A stretch of 64,000 nt of DNA, taken from NCBI GenBank assembly GCA_033980235.1, contig CM067065.1, positions 9,565,328-9,629,327 of the forward strand, written 5' to 3'. The notes beneath the pieces were generated by a model. It was not told where the DNA came from, ran no database searches, and saw nothing but the letters and a program-made list of their open reading frames with translations. Source of the DNA: Diadema setosum (lineage: Eukaryota; Echinodermata; Echinoidea; Diadematoida; Diadematidae). Shown piece by piece: positions 10,501-21,300 of this stretch (its first letter is position 1; each line of letters opens with the position of its first letter). The translations under genes and the position numbers were made by a program.

Positions 10501-12021
10501 CCCGGATCAGATCCGGGGTGGTCCGGGGTGATCCGGGATGTCTATGTGACTGGGGCATTACACTGAATAATTGAAGGCCGGGCTCGTTTACTCCTTTTGC
10601 GCGTTTACACTGAAATGAAGGTGGGCTCGGCCGCGGCTCAGCCGCGGCTCGGCCCAGCCCCGCTTCAGTGTAAACGCGCAAAAGGCCAAATGCGAGGCCA
10701 AAATTGGCCTCGCATTTGGCCTCGATCTGGAGGTGTTCTCGGCCGAGCCCGGCCTTTTCTCAGTGTAAACGCAAACTGGGCCAAATGCGCGGCCAACTTT
10801 AGCCTGGCTTCTAAACCCTCTGCCCGTACTATTTTGCTATTCACGATATTAACCCCCTCAGCGTCGAAAACTAGTATAGTTTAAGGTGTTTTGTCCTGCA
10901 AAGGATTTTTCCTTCGGCAAAGGCCTTTGCTCGAACGGCGATTTCGTGGCCACGGAATCCAGTTGGCAAAGGGTCTGAAAACCAGGCTATACCAAATTGC
11001 GTTTGTTTACAAGCAGAGCGCCACTACGACAAAATAATTATTGAAAGGTTTCAATTAAAAGCGCGGCCGAGCCCAGCAGTGTAAACGGACAAAATTGCGA
11101 GGCTCGGCCGCGCAATTGAGCCCGGGCTCGGCTGCGGCCGAGCCCAGCCTCAATTGCGAGGCTCTCGGCCGCGGCCGAGCCGAGCCGCGGCCGAGACCAC
11201 CTCCAGAGCGTAGCCAAATGCGCGGCCAATTTTGGCCTCGCATTTGGCCTTTCGCGTGTTTACACTGAAATGAAGGAGGGCTCGGCAGCGGCTCGGCAGC
11301 GGCTCGGCCGCGGCCGAGCCTCGCACTGTAAACGGGGTCAAAGTCCATGGTTTCATCAATCTCCAACCGCTAATGTTACAAGGTTTGCTGACGACACAGT
11401 TGGCCCGAGAGGCAGATCAAAGAATTTTTCTGTGATCTGCAGGGGAGTGTGGAATGGCAACATCAACATCATGGCCGGCGTAGCCGTGGGGGCTCGGGCC
11501 CCCACACTTTTTGTGCATCGTACAAAGGAATACATAAAGTGTCATCACTTTGGGCCCCCACACATTTTTTTTTTTTTTTTTGACCCGGAAGTACGTAAGT
11601 GGCACTAAATAGAAATACCGTAGATAGAGATCTTAAAGCGTGAGCGCGGTAAGGTTATGTTTTTCCAGTTAATACCTTTTCAGCTGAAGAAACCCGGAAG
11701 TGGAAGGGGAGAGTTGAGCTGAGAATCTTTTTTTTCTTTGCTTGGTAGCTCATGAAACCCGGAAGTGGGCCCCACACTTTTGAAAACGCTCCGCCGACCC
11801 TGAACATTGTGTTCAGAAATGTACTACATGTACAACGCACCCCCAAATAATTAAAAACAAGTACAATATCACATACCTTTATAGGGCTGCTGCATATCAC
11901 TTTCGAGCTTGTCCCATGCCTTCTGTCGTTGATACTTGTTTTTGTAATCAACATGTTCTGGATCCCACAGCAGGGGCATCTGTCTAACCTTTTCTATTAC
12001 TGTGTACTTGTAGTCATCCAT
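6920..12021 (-). CDS. MADF-BESS domain protein (two coding exons)
   Basis: Two minus-strand exons join to a 241-residue protein: 12021-11877 (48 codons plus 1 nt) and 7500-6920. The splice reads aaag|gtatgtg at the donor and attatcag|ggatg at the acceptor, phase 1. Exon 1 gives the first half of a MADF domain (YTVIEKVRQMPLLWDPEH, then QKAWDKL). Exon 2 begins with the second half (TLKQTWEGLNRAFNSAL) and a Lys-rich run. An acidic Ser/Asp middle follows, and the C-terminus matches a BESS motif (FFESIMPQVDEM, then FQVEVLSTLKRFR). MADF domains bind DNA and BESS motifs mediate protein-protein contacts (family knowledge). Related MADF or SANT-like proteins accompany Harbinger transposases, and a Harbinger transposase remnant lies in this intron on the other strand. 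It could therefore be a transposon accessory gene or a domesticated one. Exon 1 starts 6 nt after an acceptor, so a 5' untranslated exon lies upstream. Confidence 0.7.
7559..7640. repeat. (TTTA)n / (TCTA)n microsatellite
   Basis: Runs of ttta followed by tcta/tctatct words, lying in the MADF-BESS intron just upstream of its last exon. Confidence 0.8.
7690..8985 (+). pseudogene. Harbinger (PIF) transposase remnant
   Basis: Translated pieces in shifting frames match the PIF/Harbinger nuclease. They are LATGSSFASLSAPFHMSKNT with VLEQPLEKPKPSEGDWKQTA (about 7700-7875), WGYPFAVGALDGKHSALVNP (7883-7950), YYKGFPSIVLMALSDA (8438-8490), LVDCGQYGRVCDTGVFQNS (8505-8565), MIVGGEAFHLKTYLM (about 8650-8695), RYSRARRRCVEYAFGIL (about 8760-8810) and FQRPEEMRLQPDKAVVV (8850-8900). 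GALDGKH and the ARR-VE-AFGIL block are hallmark catalytic-domain regions. Frameshifts near 7875 and 8820, stops, A-tracts and a 0.4-kb break between 8020 and 8435 make it non-functional. It lies inside the intron of the opposite-strand MADF-BESS gene, which suggests that together they may be a two-gene Harbinger element. Confidence 0.8.
8986..9734. other. Non-coding remainder of the MADF-BESS intron
   Basis: Sequence downstream of the transposase remnant. No terminal repeat of the Harbinger element could be paired by eye, and no domain was recognised in the short frames. Confidence 0.4.
9735..11339. mobile_element. Large fold-back transposon, GGCCGAGCC-rich
   Basis: Outer ends gaccccgtttacag and, reversed, gaccccgtttacagtgc form inverted repeats. 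Inside, two arms of about 400 bp mirror each other: cagaccctttgccaact pairs with agttggcaaagggtctg, and ccttaaactatactagtttt pairs with aaaactagtatagtttaagg. Both arms carry runs of ggccgcggccgagcc. The GC-rich subterminal repeats are far from the base composition of the flanks. No transposase is seen. It sits in the MADF-BESS intron. Confidence 0.75.
10160..10560. mobile_element. Nested fold-back element with ACACGG repeats
   Basis: Ends taatgccccagtcacat and atgtgactggggcatta are perfect 17-bp inverted repeats. The interior holds tandem gatccggggacgtcctggga words, about ten acacgg-containing short repeats, and a mirrored set near the right end (gatccggggtgatccggga). It lies in the loop of the larger fold-back at 9735-11339. 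Non-coding. Confidence 0.75.
11470..11800. repeat. GGGCCCCACACTTTT / CCCGGAAGT repeat cluster
   Basis: Three diverged copies of a gggccccacactttt or cccccacacattt word followed at variable distance by acccggaagt occur here (about 11495, 11550 and 11765). It looks like a short tandem or fragmentary interspersed repeat. Non-coding; class unknown. Confidence 0.45.
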
Positions 12022-12027
12022 GACAAC
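11877..12027 (-). CDS. MADF-BESS gene, exon with start codon
   Basis: Acceptor ctttaacag precedes the exon, the ATG is at 12021-12019, and donor gtatgt follows 11877. It encodes the N-terminal half of the MADF domain with the conserved Trp residues (LLWDPEH, KAWDKL). The exon is too short for simple ORF detection and was found by joining frames to exon 2. Confidence 0.7.
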
Positions 12028-12257
12028 CTGTTAAAGAAAATCATTAATGGTTGATAAGAGCATAAGATGTAGGGGAACTCGGGTTAGTTCATCTACCCCC
12101 TCTCATTTGTTGAAATACGGAAAATTAAACAAAAAAAGAAATATATTATTGATAGGCGTACCTGTGTTTTGGTGCGCCTAATATGCTCTGCTTTACAGCA
12201 TTGAGCACTTTTCAGTATTCAACAAACTACATATTCCCGACGGATATATACCAAACG

Positions 12258-12263
12258 GATATA

Positions 12264-12312
<49 letters not shown>
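12258..12312. repeat. (TA)n microsatellite
   Basis: About 25 TA units, flanked by mirrored atactgtata and tatacagtgtata words. The 300 bp on each side hold no gene that I recognise. Confidence 0.9.
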
Positions 12313-12313
<1 letters not shown>

Positions 12314-12654
12314 CAGTGTATATAAATGTCATCATTTATTTTATAATGTGAAAAGATTTCTGTCATGTTTATTTATTCATCAGGACTTAAATGTATGACA
12401 TTACGCTTGTTTTCCTCCCTAAAGTTGATTTCTGTTATTAAAAAAAGAAAAGGACATGATATTCTAAAATAAACTTGTTTTGGAATAACTTCAAGCAGAA
12501 GAATCACCTCTGCAAATTTATTGAATTTGTACTTATAATACAACATGGTTACTTTTAATGATATTTAATGCCGGGTTAGTTCAGCCAGTCGATCGAGTTG
12601 GGTTATCAACTTGAGCCATAATATGGTTTTACACGCTGAAAAATAAAATCTTAT

Positions 12655-12896
12655 ATAATGTCACAATAGAGGAATGCATTACAGTGTAAATGCCAATTGC
12701 CTTGATTTTAATACAAAATCCAAATTTTCGGGGGCCTCCCCCTTCGTCAGGGATGACAGTGCTAATGAATTTCCACTGTGGAATTTCATTATATAGCACT
12801 GTCATCCCTGACGAAGGGGAAGGCCCCCGAAAATTCGGATTTTGTATTAAAATCAAGGCAATTGGCATTTAATGCATTCCCCTATTGTGACATTAT
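12655..12896. mobile_element. Near-perfect fold-back MITE (about 240 bp)
   Basis: Two arms of about 110 bp are almost exact reverse complements: for example aaaatccaaattttcggggg on the left and ccccgaaaattcggatttt on the right, meeting around 12778. Ends read taatgtcacaatag on both strands. The opposing short open frames seen here have the same peptide because the sequence is a palindrome; it is not a gene. Confidence 0.8.
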
Positions 12897-13966
12897 TATT
12901 GCTATAGTACTGCCAATAAGCGGAGCAACTACAATATGCCATACCGGTAGGCTATATAGCCCTATTTGGGGGTGGGGTTGGGGGTGGGGGAGGGGGAATG
13001 TGATTGGAATAGTTTCCAAATAGATATTTCAACATTTCAAACATGTATCAGCATATCTAAATTCTATCAATTATTCCTACACTGCAAAAAGTCCGGTGTT
13101 AAATAGTGAACACTAAGCTGGTGTTAAATTTTCGGTGCTCATTTATGGTGTTAAATTAACACCTCTGGGTGTCATTTCCAAATTTTAAACTGTTTTTTGA
13201 AGAGTTTCTTAGTAACTGCACTGTTGTTGTTGTTGTTTTAGGTTTAATGGCAATCAGTCATAATTTTGACTATTTTTGCCAGACTATATAATATATATAT
13301 ATTTCCCTATAGATTAATTATCAATATTTCTTAACAAATTTAAATTCTATCATAATATCCATATTTGTTTTATTTCCAACCATATTTTTATTTTAATCAT
13401 AAAAATTTTGATGTTTTCCTCGCTCAGTCAAAACGGCCACGTTGCCACCCTCGGTTCTGTCTTACCAACCCGGCGAAATGCGTTTCGCAGGCTTCTCAGG
13501 CGTGCGCCCTAGGTAACTCGAGAAGGATGGTGGCGACCGTCATGCCTGAGCGTGTGGAGAACAATATTCCGATATAATCCAAATCCAAATATATTCATTT
13601 TATTTATCTTTTTTTTTTCAATATGTATATAGCGAACATTTGTGGGCAGAATCAAGGGTGCAAATGATGAAGATAGGTGCACTGGTGGTAGGCCTATACC
13701 TTCAACATATTCTAATGTACATGTAAAATAAAACATCTACACTAATCTTCCGAATACTAATATACACTGCGGCATATGATATAATATGCATGTGTGTATA
13801 TGCCTATATACACACTCATACCTACTCATGTATACATCTGAGATCTTACAAATACACATTCACATAATATCAATAATTCACTGTTTTACAAATTTTACAA
13901 AATAAATTTTCTACTTTACACTTCATTATAAAAATACTACATTATAATCTTTAAGGTTCGTCAAAC

Positions 13967-16900
13967 TTATCTTTGACTCAGACGATTTGTCCTGTACACA
14001 AATGTGATTATGGAATTTTGAATATTTCGATTTTGAGACGCTAAAAGTTTAATGATATCAGAGTCACGATTTATGTTGGTTTCTGCCATTAACATGGCTC
14101 TTTCTATTGTATATTTCGGGCATTCTATTAGAAAATGTATAACTGTTTCAGGAGTGGGGCAATGGGGGCAGTTTCCTGTGGGGTGTTTTGCTATTTTTGC
14201 TAAATCATAGTTAAGGCCGAGACAGCCCATTCTCAACCTGTGTATAATCATTTCATGTTGTCTGGGAAGATGACATGTGAATGGTTGAAAATTTACAGAT
14301 GATTGGATGGTTTTTAGAAAGGAGGTTGAGTTATTCCACTTACTTTGCCATTCTGTTTTATACTTAGTTACAAGGACTGACTTTATCTCTGAAAAACTAA
14401 GGTCGTTGTAGATTTCGATAGGTTTCGTCAAGGCTTCTTTAGCTCGGGAATCAGCGGCTTCATTGCCGTGAATTCCACAGTGTGACGGAATCCATTCGAG
14501 TGAGATGTCCGTGCCTTTATATTCTAGACGAGTGACAATTGTCCTGATTTCAGTGATGAAGTTGTCGTCGTACGGTTGTGATTTGATGGCTTTAAGTGAG
14601 CTCAGCGAATCGCTGAATATGACAGCTCCTGTGTGGAGGTCTAATTGCTCAAGCCAGTTTAGGGCGAGGATGATTGCAGATAGTTCTGCTCGATATGATG
14701 ATGTGTGATCACGTAATCTTTTGCATTGGAAATAGCGAAGTGATGGCACGTAAAAGGCGGCAGCTGAATTGCCTTCATTTGGCAATTTGGATCCATCAGT
14801 AAATATGTGAATTTGATGTTTCCATTTGGAATTGATCAGTTCTAGGCTCCATTGTTTTTGAATTAAGGGGTTGTCGTCTTTATTGAGCCACTCAGTAAGC
14901 TCTAAGGAGATTTTGATTTCGCTTAAGTGCCAGAAGGGGATTTCTGGGGGAGTGAGAGGTTCGAGTTTTGTCGTGAGATTTGCGCTTTGAATTCTAAGTC
15001 CGAAAGGTTTGCGTGAATTTTTCTCTTTCATATACTCGTATTGCCAGCAGTTTTTTGTGCTTTGTGATACCGGATGGTTTGCGATTCTCGTCAAAGACGC
15101 ATGGTATTTTGTAGTCAGCATCTTTCTTCTGATGCATAAGGGGAGTTCTCCCATTTCTACTTGAAGGGATTCTAGAGATGTGGCGGGAGCTGCACCAGCA
15201 CATACTCGAAGAGCCTGATATTGGATGGAATCCAGAGGTTTTTTTGAGCTTTCTGAGGCGGACTCATAAGCTTCACATCCATAGTCGAGAAGAGACCTGA
15301 TCAGTGCTCTGTACACCATAAGAAGGGTTTTAGAAAAGTTACCCCATGTAGTTCCCGCCAGACTCTTTAAAATATTTATTTTGGGTTTACAACGATCAAC
15401 AACATCATTTATGTGTGTATTCCATGTTAATTTTTGATCAAAAGTGAGACCTAAAAATTTCTGACTTTGTTGATATTTCAGTACATTATCATTTATTTTT
15501 ATCTCCGGTTTTTCAAGTTTAATAGAGTTTGTGAAAATTACTGGAGTTGTCTTTCTGTCGGATAATCTGAAGCCCCATTCGTTGAACCAGGAGTTCAATT
15601 TTCCAAGATATTCATTGATTTTTTTGCCAATGAACTTTACATTTTTCCCTGATTTCCAGAGTACGCAGTCATCAGCGTACATTGACATATTTACAGCGGG
15701 ATCGGTAGGTATATCATACATCATGAGGTTGAAAAGAATGGGACTGAGTATACTTCCTTGTGGGAGACCATTACTGATGGTTTGGGGACTAGAATTTGTG
15801 CTTTGGATCCGCACTTGAATTGATCGGTTCGTCAGGAAGTTATGTAAAAAGCGAACCACGTTCCCTTTTAATCCTATACGTCTTAGTTTGAATATAAGTC
15901 CATCAATCCAAAGAGAATCAAATGCTTTTTCGATGTCGAGGAATACAGCTAATGTATGCTCCTGATTTCCTAGACTTTTTTGAACGCTATTTTCTAAGTT
16001 GACTATGTTGTCTGTAGTACTACGTCCCTTCCTGAAGCCACTTTGGAGCGCTGGAATTAGATTGTGTTTGTCTGAGTACCACTGGAGACGAGATTTTATC
16101 ATACGTTCCATGATTTTAATAAAGCAGGAAGTTAAGGCGATTGGACGATACGAGGAGACATTTTGGGGGTCTTTGTTTTGTTTTGCTATCGGGGTGAGTA
16201 TAGAGTGCTTGCAGGCTTTGGGGACGTGGCCAGTATTCCAGATTTGGTTTATGAGTGAAAGCATGGTTGTTCGTGCTGAAGGGGGCAATTTGCTGTAGAC
16301 AAGATAGTTGATTTGATCCTGTCCTGGGGCGGATGTTTTTCCACAATCCAGAGATTTCGACATTTCGTTCATGGAGAAATCTTCATTAAGTACTGAAGGA
16401 TATTTTTCTAGTTCGTCATGTCGGTTTCTCTCTAGGACGGTATCGTAGAGGGCGGTATTTGGTTTCTTTTTTCCGATATTTGCAAAAAATTGTGCGAAAA
16501 CTTCAGCCTTCTCTTTATCTGCTTTTACTTCAGTGTTATTTACAAATAACGCAGGTATATTCCTAGTAAATTTAACAGAAAAATTATTCATTGTTTTTAT
16601 GGTTTTCCATATTTCACTGGTAGGGGTAAAGCGGTTCAGTTTGGCGCAGTAGTTTTCCCAGTACTGACGTTTGGCTTGTCAATAACTTTTTGAGCTTGTG
16701 CCTTCTTTATTTTATAATCATTTAGGTATTGCTGTGACATATATTTTGCTGCTCTGTTTTTTGCTTTATTTCTTTCTCTCACTTTTTCAGAGCATTGCTT
16801 GTTCCACCAGGGAACAGCTGGACGGTCTTTTTTTTTCTTTTGAGGAACTGATTTTGAGATAATTTTTGTCAAATTTGTGATAAAATTCTCATAAAAAGTT

Positions 16901-17760
16901 TCCGTGTCCTCGTGCTGAATGTCAGCGGACAACAAGGTTTCAGATAATTCTGCAAAAATATTCCAATCTGCGTTTTTAAAGTGATAACGACTTAATCGAT
17001 CTTCTTGATTTACTTCAACACTGCAAGAGAAATTCTTAATTGTTATAGCCAATGGAAAATGGTCGCTACTGAAGCGATCGGTAAGGACAGACCAGTTGCT
17101 TTTATTTGCTATGTTTGGGCTTGCCATTGTAAGGTCAAGGCATGACAGTTTGCCGGAGTATGGATCTAGCCTCGTGCCTGCGCCGTCATTTAGCAGGACC
17201 AGGTGTTAGTCGTTGATAAATTCCTCGATGAGGTGACCATTGCGATTGGTGTGCTCGCTTCCCCACAGGGTGTTGTGACTGTTAAAGTCACCAAGAATTA
17301 TGACATTTTTAGTATCATTTCGATTGCTTCTGATTGACTGCGAAAGTGCCTCAATTGTGTTTTGATCAATCTTTTGACAGGGGTTATAGAAATTTATTAC
17401 AGTCAAACGGGAAGATTTTATATGGAGAGTTATTGTTTGGATTTCGAGTTCCGCATGAGAGGTTGGCGAGTTGAAAGGGATAGTGTTATGCACGTAGATG
17501 GCACACCCGCCTCGGGGGCCGCTCTTCCTATTTCGTGGGAAGCATATATAGTTTGGTATTTGCATAATGTTTTCTTCCGAAAACCAAGTTTCTTGGATGC
17601 ATATGATGTGAAAAGGGTTCTTTTCACGTGACTGTACAAATTTCTTTAGCTCATCTCCGTGGTTCTGGAGGCCTTGTGCATTCCATTGAAGTATAGACAG
17701 GAATGCCATAAGGACGTATATGTTATGTGCGAACATATGCATTGATACGGATGATATCAA
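13967..17760 (-). pseudogene. LINE ORF2: endonuclease, reverse transcriptase, RNase H
   Basis: Domains in order: APE endonuclease from 17700 (LSILQWNAQGLQN, ICIQETWF, VIILGDFNSHNTLWGS, SSDHFPLAI); reverse transcriptase (SYRPIALTS, FLDIEKAFDSLW, GLPQGSILSPILFN, MYADDCVLW near 15.67 kb); RNase H (FTDGSK near 14.80 kb, YRAELSA, FSDSLSS, WIPSHCGIHGNEAAD near 14.46 kb); then CPHCPTPETVIHFLIECP near 14.14 kb. All catalytic signatures, including YADD, are present. Two lesions break it: an in-frame TAA at 17206-17208, with the reading frame continuing directly after it, and a one-base frameshift near 16680. The last 874 codons are open. So few lesions point to a fairly recent insertion. Confidence 0.85.
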
Positions 17761-18230
17761 CTTTGGGGATGTTTAGTATTCGCTCTGCTGCTTCTGCTGT
17801 TGTGGCAATCAGTTCAGATATTGACATTTCTTGTCTGAGTGACTGTATCATGCAGATCAGGAATGCTAAAAGCGACTCGGTTGTGGCTGTCAAGACGAAA
17901 TTTGGGCGGTTAGTCTCTCCGGCGTTATAGTTTCTTTTTGGATTTGGCGGATCTCTTCCCAACTCCCTGGGCGGATCAACTTTGCTAGTTTTGGTTGTTT
18001 CGGGGGTCGTCGCCATTCTTTCAATGTTTTGAGCTTGTTCTCTATGGCCTATTCTGTTCTTTATTGGGGGGTCTGCGCTTTTGTCTGTGGGAGCGGTCAT
18101 GGTTTGCTGGGTTTCAGTGATTTTGGTTGGCTCTGCAGTGTTGTCTTTTCTTTCGTTGAAGACTTTTGTGGCCTGCGCATAACTTATTTTGTTTTCAACC
18201 CGGATGATTTGGATTTGCTTGGCCTTTTTT
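17723..18230 (-). pseudogene. LINE ORF1 (gag-like), C-terminal fragment
   Basis: An open frame reads from IRVENKISYAQATKVFNE through a polar Thr/Pro-rich region and a short helix-like end (LLAFLICMIQSLRQEM). It ends at 17723, overlapping the start of ORF2 by about 38 bp in another frame. The SYAQAT word is typical of the region after the zinc knuckles in I/Nimb gag proteins, but no CCHC knuckle remains. The 5' part is missing and an A-tract frameshift occurs near 18230. Confidence 0.6.
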
Positions 18231-18529
18231 TATTTCAGTGCACCCGTTGTATGCCGCGTTGTATGCCACTTCTTGTTGATTATTAATTTAAACAAGACGA
18301 CCAAGAATTTTACATTAAAATACTAGATTTTTGAAAAAATTGTGAAAATAAATTTACACCAAAGTAACACCAGTTGGTGTGGTCCCTTATTGAAGCTGGA
18401 CGGGTGTTAAACCATTGATATTAACACCAACAAACATCAAATCAACACCATGTGGTGTCATTTTTGAATTAACACCAGTACAGTGTCAAAATAACACCAG
18501 GTACAGTGTCAACCCTTACGAAAAAGTCC

Positions 18530-18995
18530 TGTGGTACTCCTGTGGTAATTACCACAGGACGGTACCACAGGACAGTACCACAGGACAGTACCACAGGAAA
18601 GTACCACAGGACAGTACCACAGGAATTTTCCTGTGGTATTTTGGGACATACCACAGGACAGTACCACAGGAATTCCTGTGGTATTTTGGGACGTACCACA
18701 GGGTAGTACCACAGGAAAGTACCACAGGACCGGTACCACAGAACATTACCACAGGACAGTACCACAGGAATTGCTGTGGTATTTTGGGACGTACCACAGG
18801 GCAGTACCACAGGAATTCCTGTGGTATTTTGGGACGTACCACAGGGCAGTACCACAGGACTAGTACCACAGAACAGTACCACAGGAACTGTCCTGTGGTA
18901 TTTTGGGACAGTACCACAGGACAGTACCACAGGTCGATCATTACCACACAGCATTACCACAGGGCAGTACCACACAGCATTTCCATGGTACCACA
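18530..18995 (+). repeat. Left minisatellite arm, unit TACCACAGGACAG
   Basis: About 35 units of 13 bp, interspersed with hairpin units (cctgtggtattttgggac followed by gtaccacagg). The orientation is opposite to the right arm. Confidence 0.85.
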
Positions 18996-19924
18996 GGAGA
19001 GTACCACACAGGATAGATCGAAAAAAAAAAATCTGGGAGAATTTTATCCACATATCAAGGAATATTCGTGATAGGTGAGTGATGGATTTCAGGACAAACA
19101 TGGCCCTACTTAATAACCTGTCCTACTCCTAACATACCTCAAACGAGAGTCTAATGGCCAAGTGCCAATCTAGTCCTATAATAGATCTATATAGTCATAT
19201 TCTATTCCTAGGTAGCCATCGCCCGTATCAGTACACATATATATGGCCGTCTATCCATAAAGCATTGAGGCATGGTTACTAACTCGATTATACTTTATCA
19301 TCAAGATATGAAATTACACTTTCATAACGATATCTATGATATTGGGAATAACATTACATAATTAGACAATCTTTCATAAAGTTCAAAGTATGTTCCATCA
19401 TTAATACTTTGACTTTTTAAGTCATATATGTATTTTCTAAAATCTAGAGTGCTTTTTATGAATATTCATGAGCTATGTAAAAATTTGTACCACAGGAGTA
19501 CCACAGGAGTACCACAGAAGTCCTTATGAAATTTCTCATGCTTTACATCAGCACTTTCACTAAACAGGTAATACTGTAGGAGTATAGTACCACGGTACAG
19601 GATAAGTAATGGCAAATCAATTGTTATAATTCACAGCATAAGTCATCAATTAATTGAGGAATATTAATATGTGCTTTTTTTGTTTGTATTTTTGTTATAG
19701 ATTTCAGTTGATTCTGCCTTACAATTTTCCTGTGTGGTACTCCTGTGTGGTACTGCTGTTTGATATTCTCCTGATGTGATAGTCCTCTGGTGTAAAATGT
19801 TAAGAAAAAAAAAAGAATATCCTGTAGCATTTTTCTGTGGTACTTACAAATTTAATTTACTGTGTGGTACTTCTGTGTGGAATAGCACCATATTATGATT
19901 TTCCTATGGGATTTTGGACAGTTC

Positions 19925-21300
19925 CTGTGGTACTCTTCTGTGGTATACATCGAAAATTACCACAGGAATTCCTGCCGTACTGTCCTGTGGTACATCCCAA
20001 AATTCCACAGGACAATTCGTGTGGTACTGTCCTGTGGTACGTCCCAAAATACCACAGGACAAGTCATGTGGTACTGTCCTGTGGTACTATCCTGTGGTAC
20101 TTTCCTGTGGTACTGCCCTGTGGTACTGTCCTGTGGTACGTCCCAAAATACCACAGCACAAGTCGTGTGGTACTGTCCTGTGGTACTATCCTGTGGTACT
20201 GTCCTGTGGTATGTCCCAAAATACCACAGGACAAGTCGTGTGGTACTGTCCTTGTGGTACTATCCTGTGGTACTGTCCTGTGGTACTGTCCTGTGGTACT
20301 GCCCTGTGGTATTGTCCTGTGGTACTGTCCTGTGGTACGTCCCAAAATACCACAGGACAAGTCGTGTGGTACTGTCCTGTGGTACTTTCCTGTGGTACTG
20401 TCCTGTGGTACTGCCCAGTGGTACGTCCCAAAATACCACAGGACAAGTCGTGTGGTACTGTCCTGTGGTACTATCCTGTGGTACTTTCCTGTGGTACTGC
20501 CCTGTGGTACTGTCCTGTGGTACGTCCCAAAATACCACAGGACAAGTCGTGTGGTACTGTCCTGTGGTACTATCCTGTGGTACTTTCCTGTGGTACTGTC
20601 CTGTGGTACTGCCCTGTGGTATTGTCCTGTGGTACTGTCCTGTGGTACATCCCAAAATACCACAGGACAAGTCGTGTGGTACTGTCCTGCGGTACTATCC
20701 TGTGGTACTTTCCTGTGGTACTGTCCTGTGGTACTGCCCAGTGGTACGTCCCAAAATACCACAGGACAAGTCGTGTGGTACTGTCCTGTGGTACTATCCT
20801 GTGGTACTTTCCTGTGGTACTGTCGTATGGTACTGCCCTGTGGTACTGTCCTGTGGTACGTCCCAAAATACCACAGGACAAGTCGTGAGGTACTGTCCTG
20901 TGGTACTGTCCTGTGGTATGTCCCAAAATACCACAGGACAATTCCTGTGGTACTGTACTGTCCTGTGGAACTGCCCTGTGGTACTGTCCTGTGGTACGTC
21001 CTAAAATACCACAGAACAAGTCGTGTGGTACTGTCCTGTGGTACTATCCTGTGGTACTTTCCTGACAACATTGTACTCTCCTGTGGTATGTCCCAAAATA
21101 CCACAGGACAATTCATGTGGTACTGTTGTGTGGTATACGTCCCAAAATACCACAGGACAATTTGTGTGTATACTGTCTTGTTGTATTGTCCTGTGGTACT
21201 GTCCTGTGATACTTTCCTGTGGTAATGTCCTGTGGTACTGCCCTGTGGTACTGCCCTGTGGTACATCCCAGAGTACCACACGAGCCTGTGACACAGTACC
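19925..21300 (+). repeat. Right minisatellite arm, unit CTGTCCTGTGGTA, higher-order structure
   Basis: Roughly 100 units. A composite spacer (cgtcccaaaataccacagg followed by acaagtcgtgtgg) recurs at 48- to 125-bp intervals, most often near 73-125 bp, producing a higher-order repeat with variable numbers of 13-mers between spacers. That pattern suggests unequal exchange or slippage. Confidence 0.85.

Larger units (their letters stand above)
13590..18280 (-). mobile_element. Non-LTR retrotransposon, I/Nimb-like clade, 5'-truncated
   Basis: The minus strand carries the end of ORF1, an APE endonuclease, reverse transcriptase, RNase H and a C-terminal Cys/His motif, in that order. An RNase H domain after the RT and overlapping ORFs fit the I group (I, Nimb, Ingi). 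ORF1 is cut on its 5' side near 18.25 kb, typical of LINE truncation. The 3' end is not sharply defined; a T-rich tract lies at 13588-13621. It is inserted in the outer element at 13080-21638. Confidence 0.75.

Noticed and set aside
9689..11366. Arg/Gly/Ala-rich frames in the GC-rich fold-back
   Set aside because: Both arms give mirror frames from ggccgagcc repeats; no known domain.
12629..12872. Two matching short frames on opposite strands (MPIALILIQNPNFRG)
   Set aside because: They are the two arms of one fold-back MITE, not paralogous genes.
13405..13580. A possible hammerhead-like motif on the minus strand (CTGAGAAG ... CGAAAC) left of the LINE
   Set aside because: The catalytic core should read CTGANGA; here it reads CTGAGAA, and the stems could not be paired convincingly. 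It may be part of a retroelement tail.
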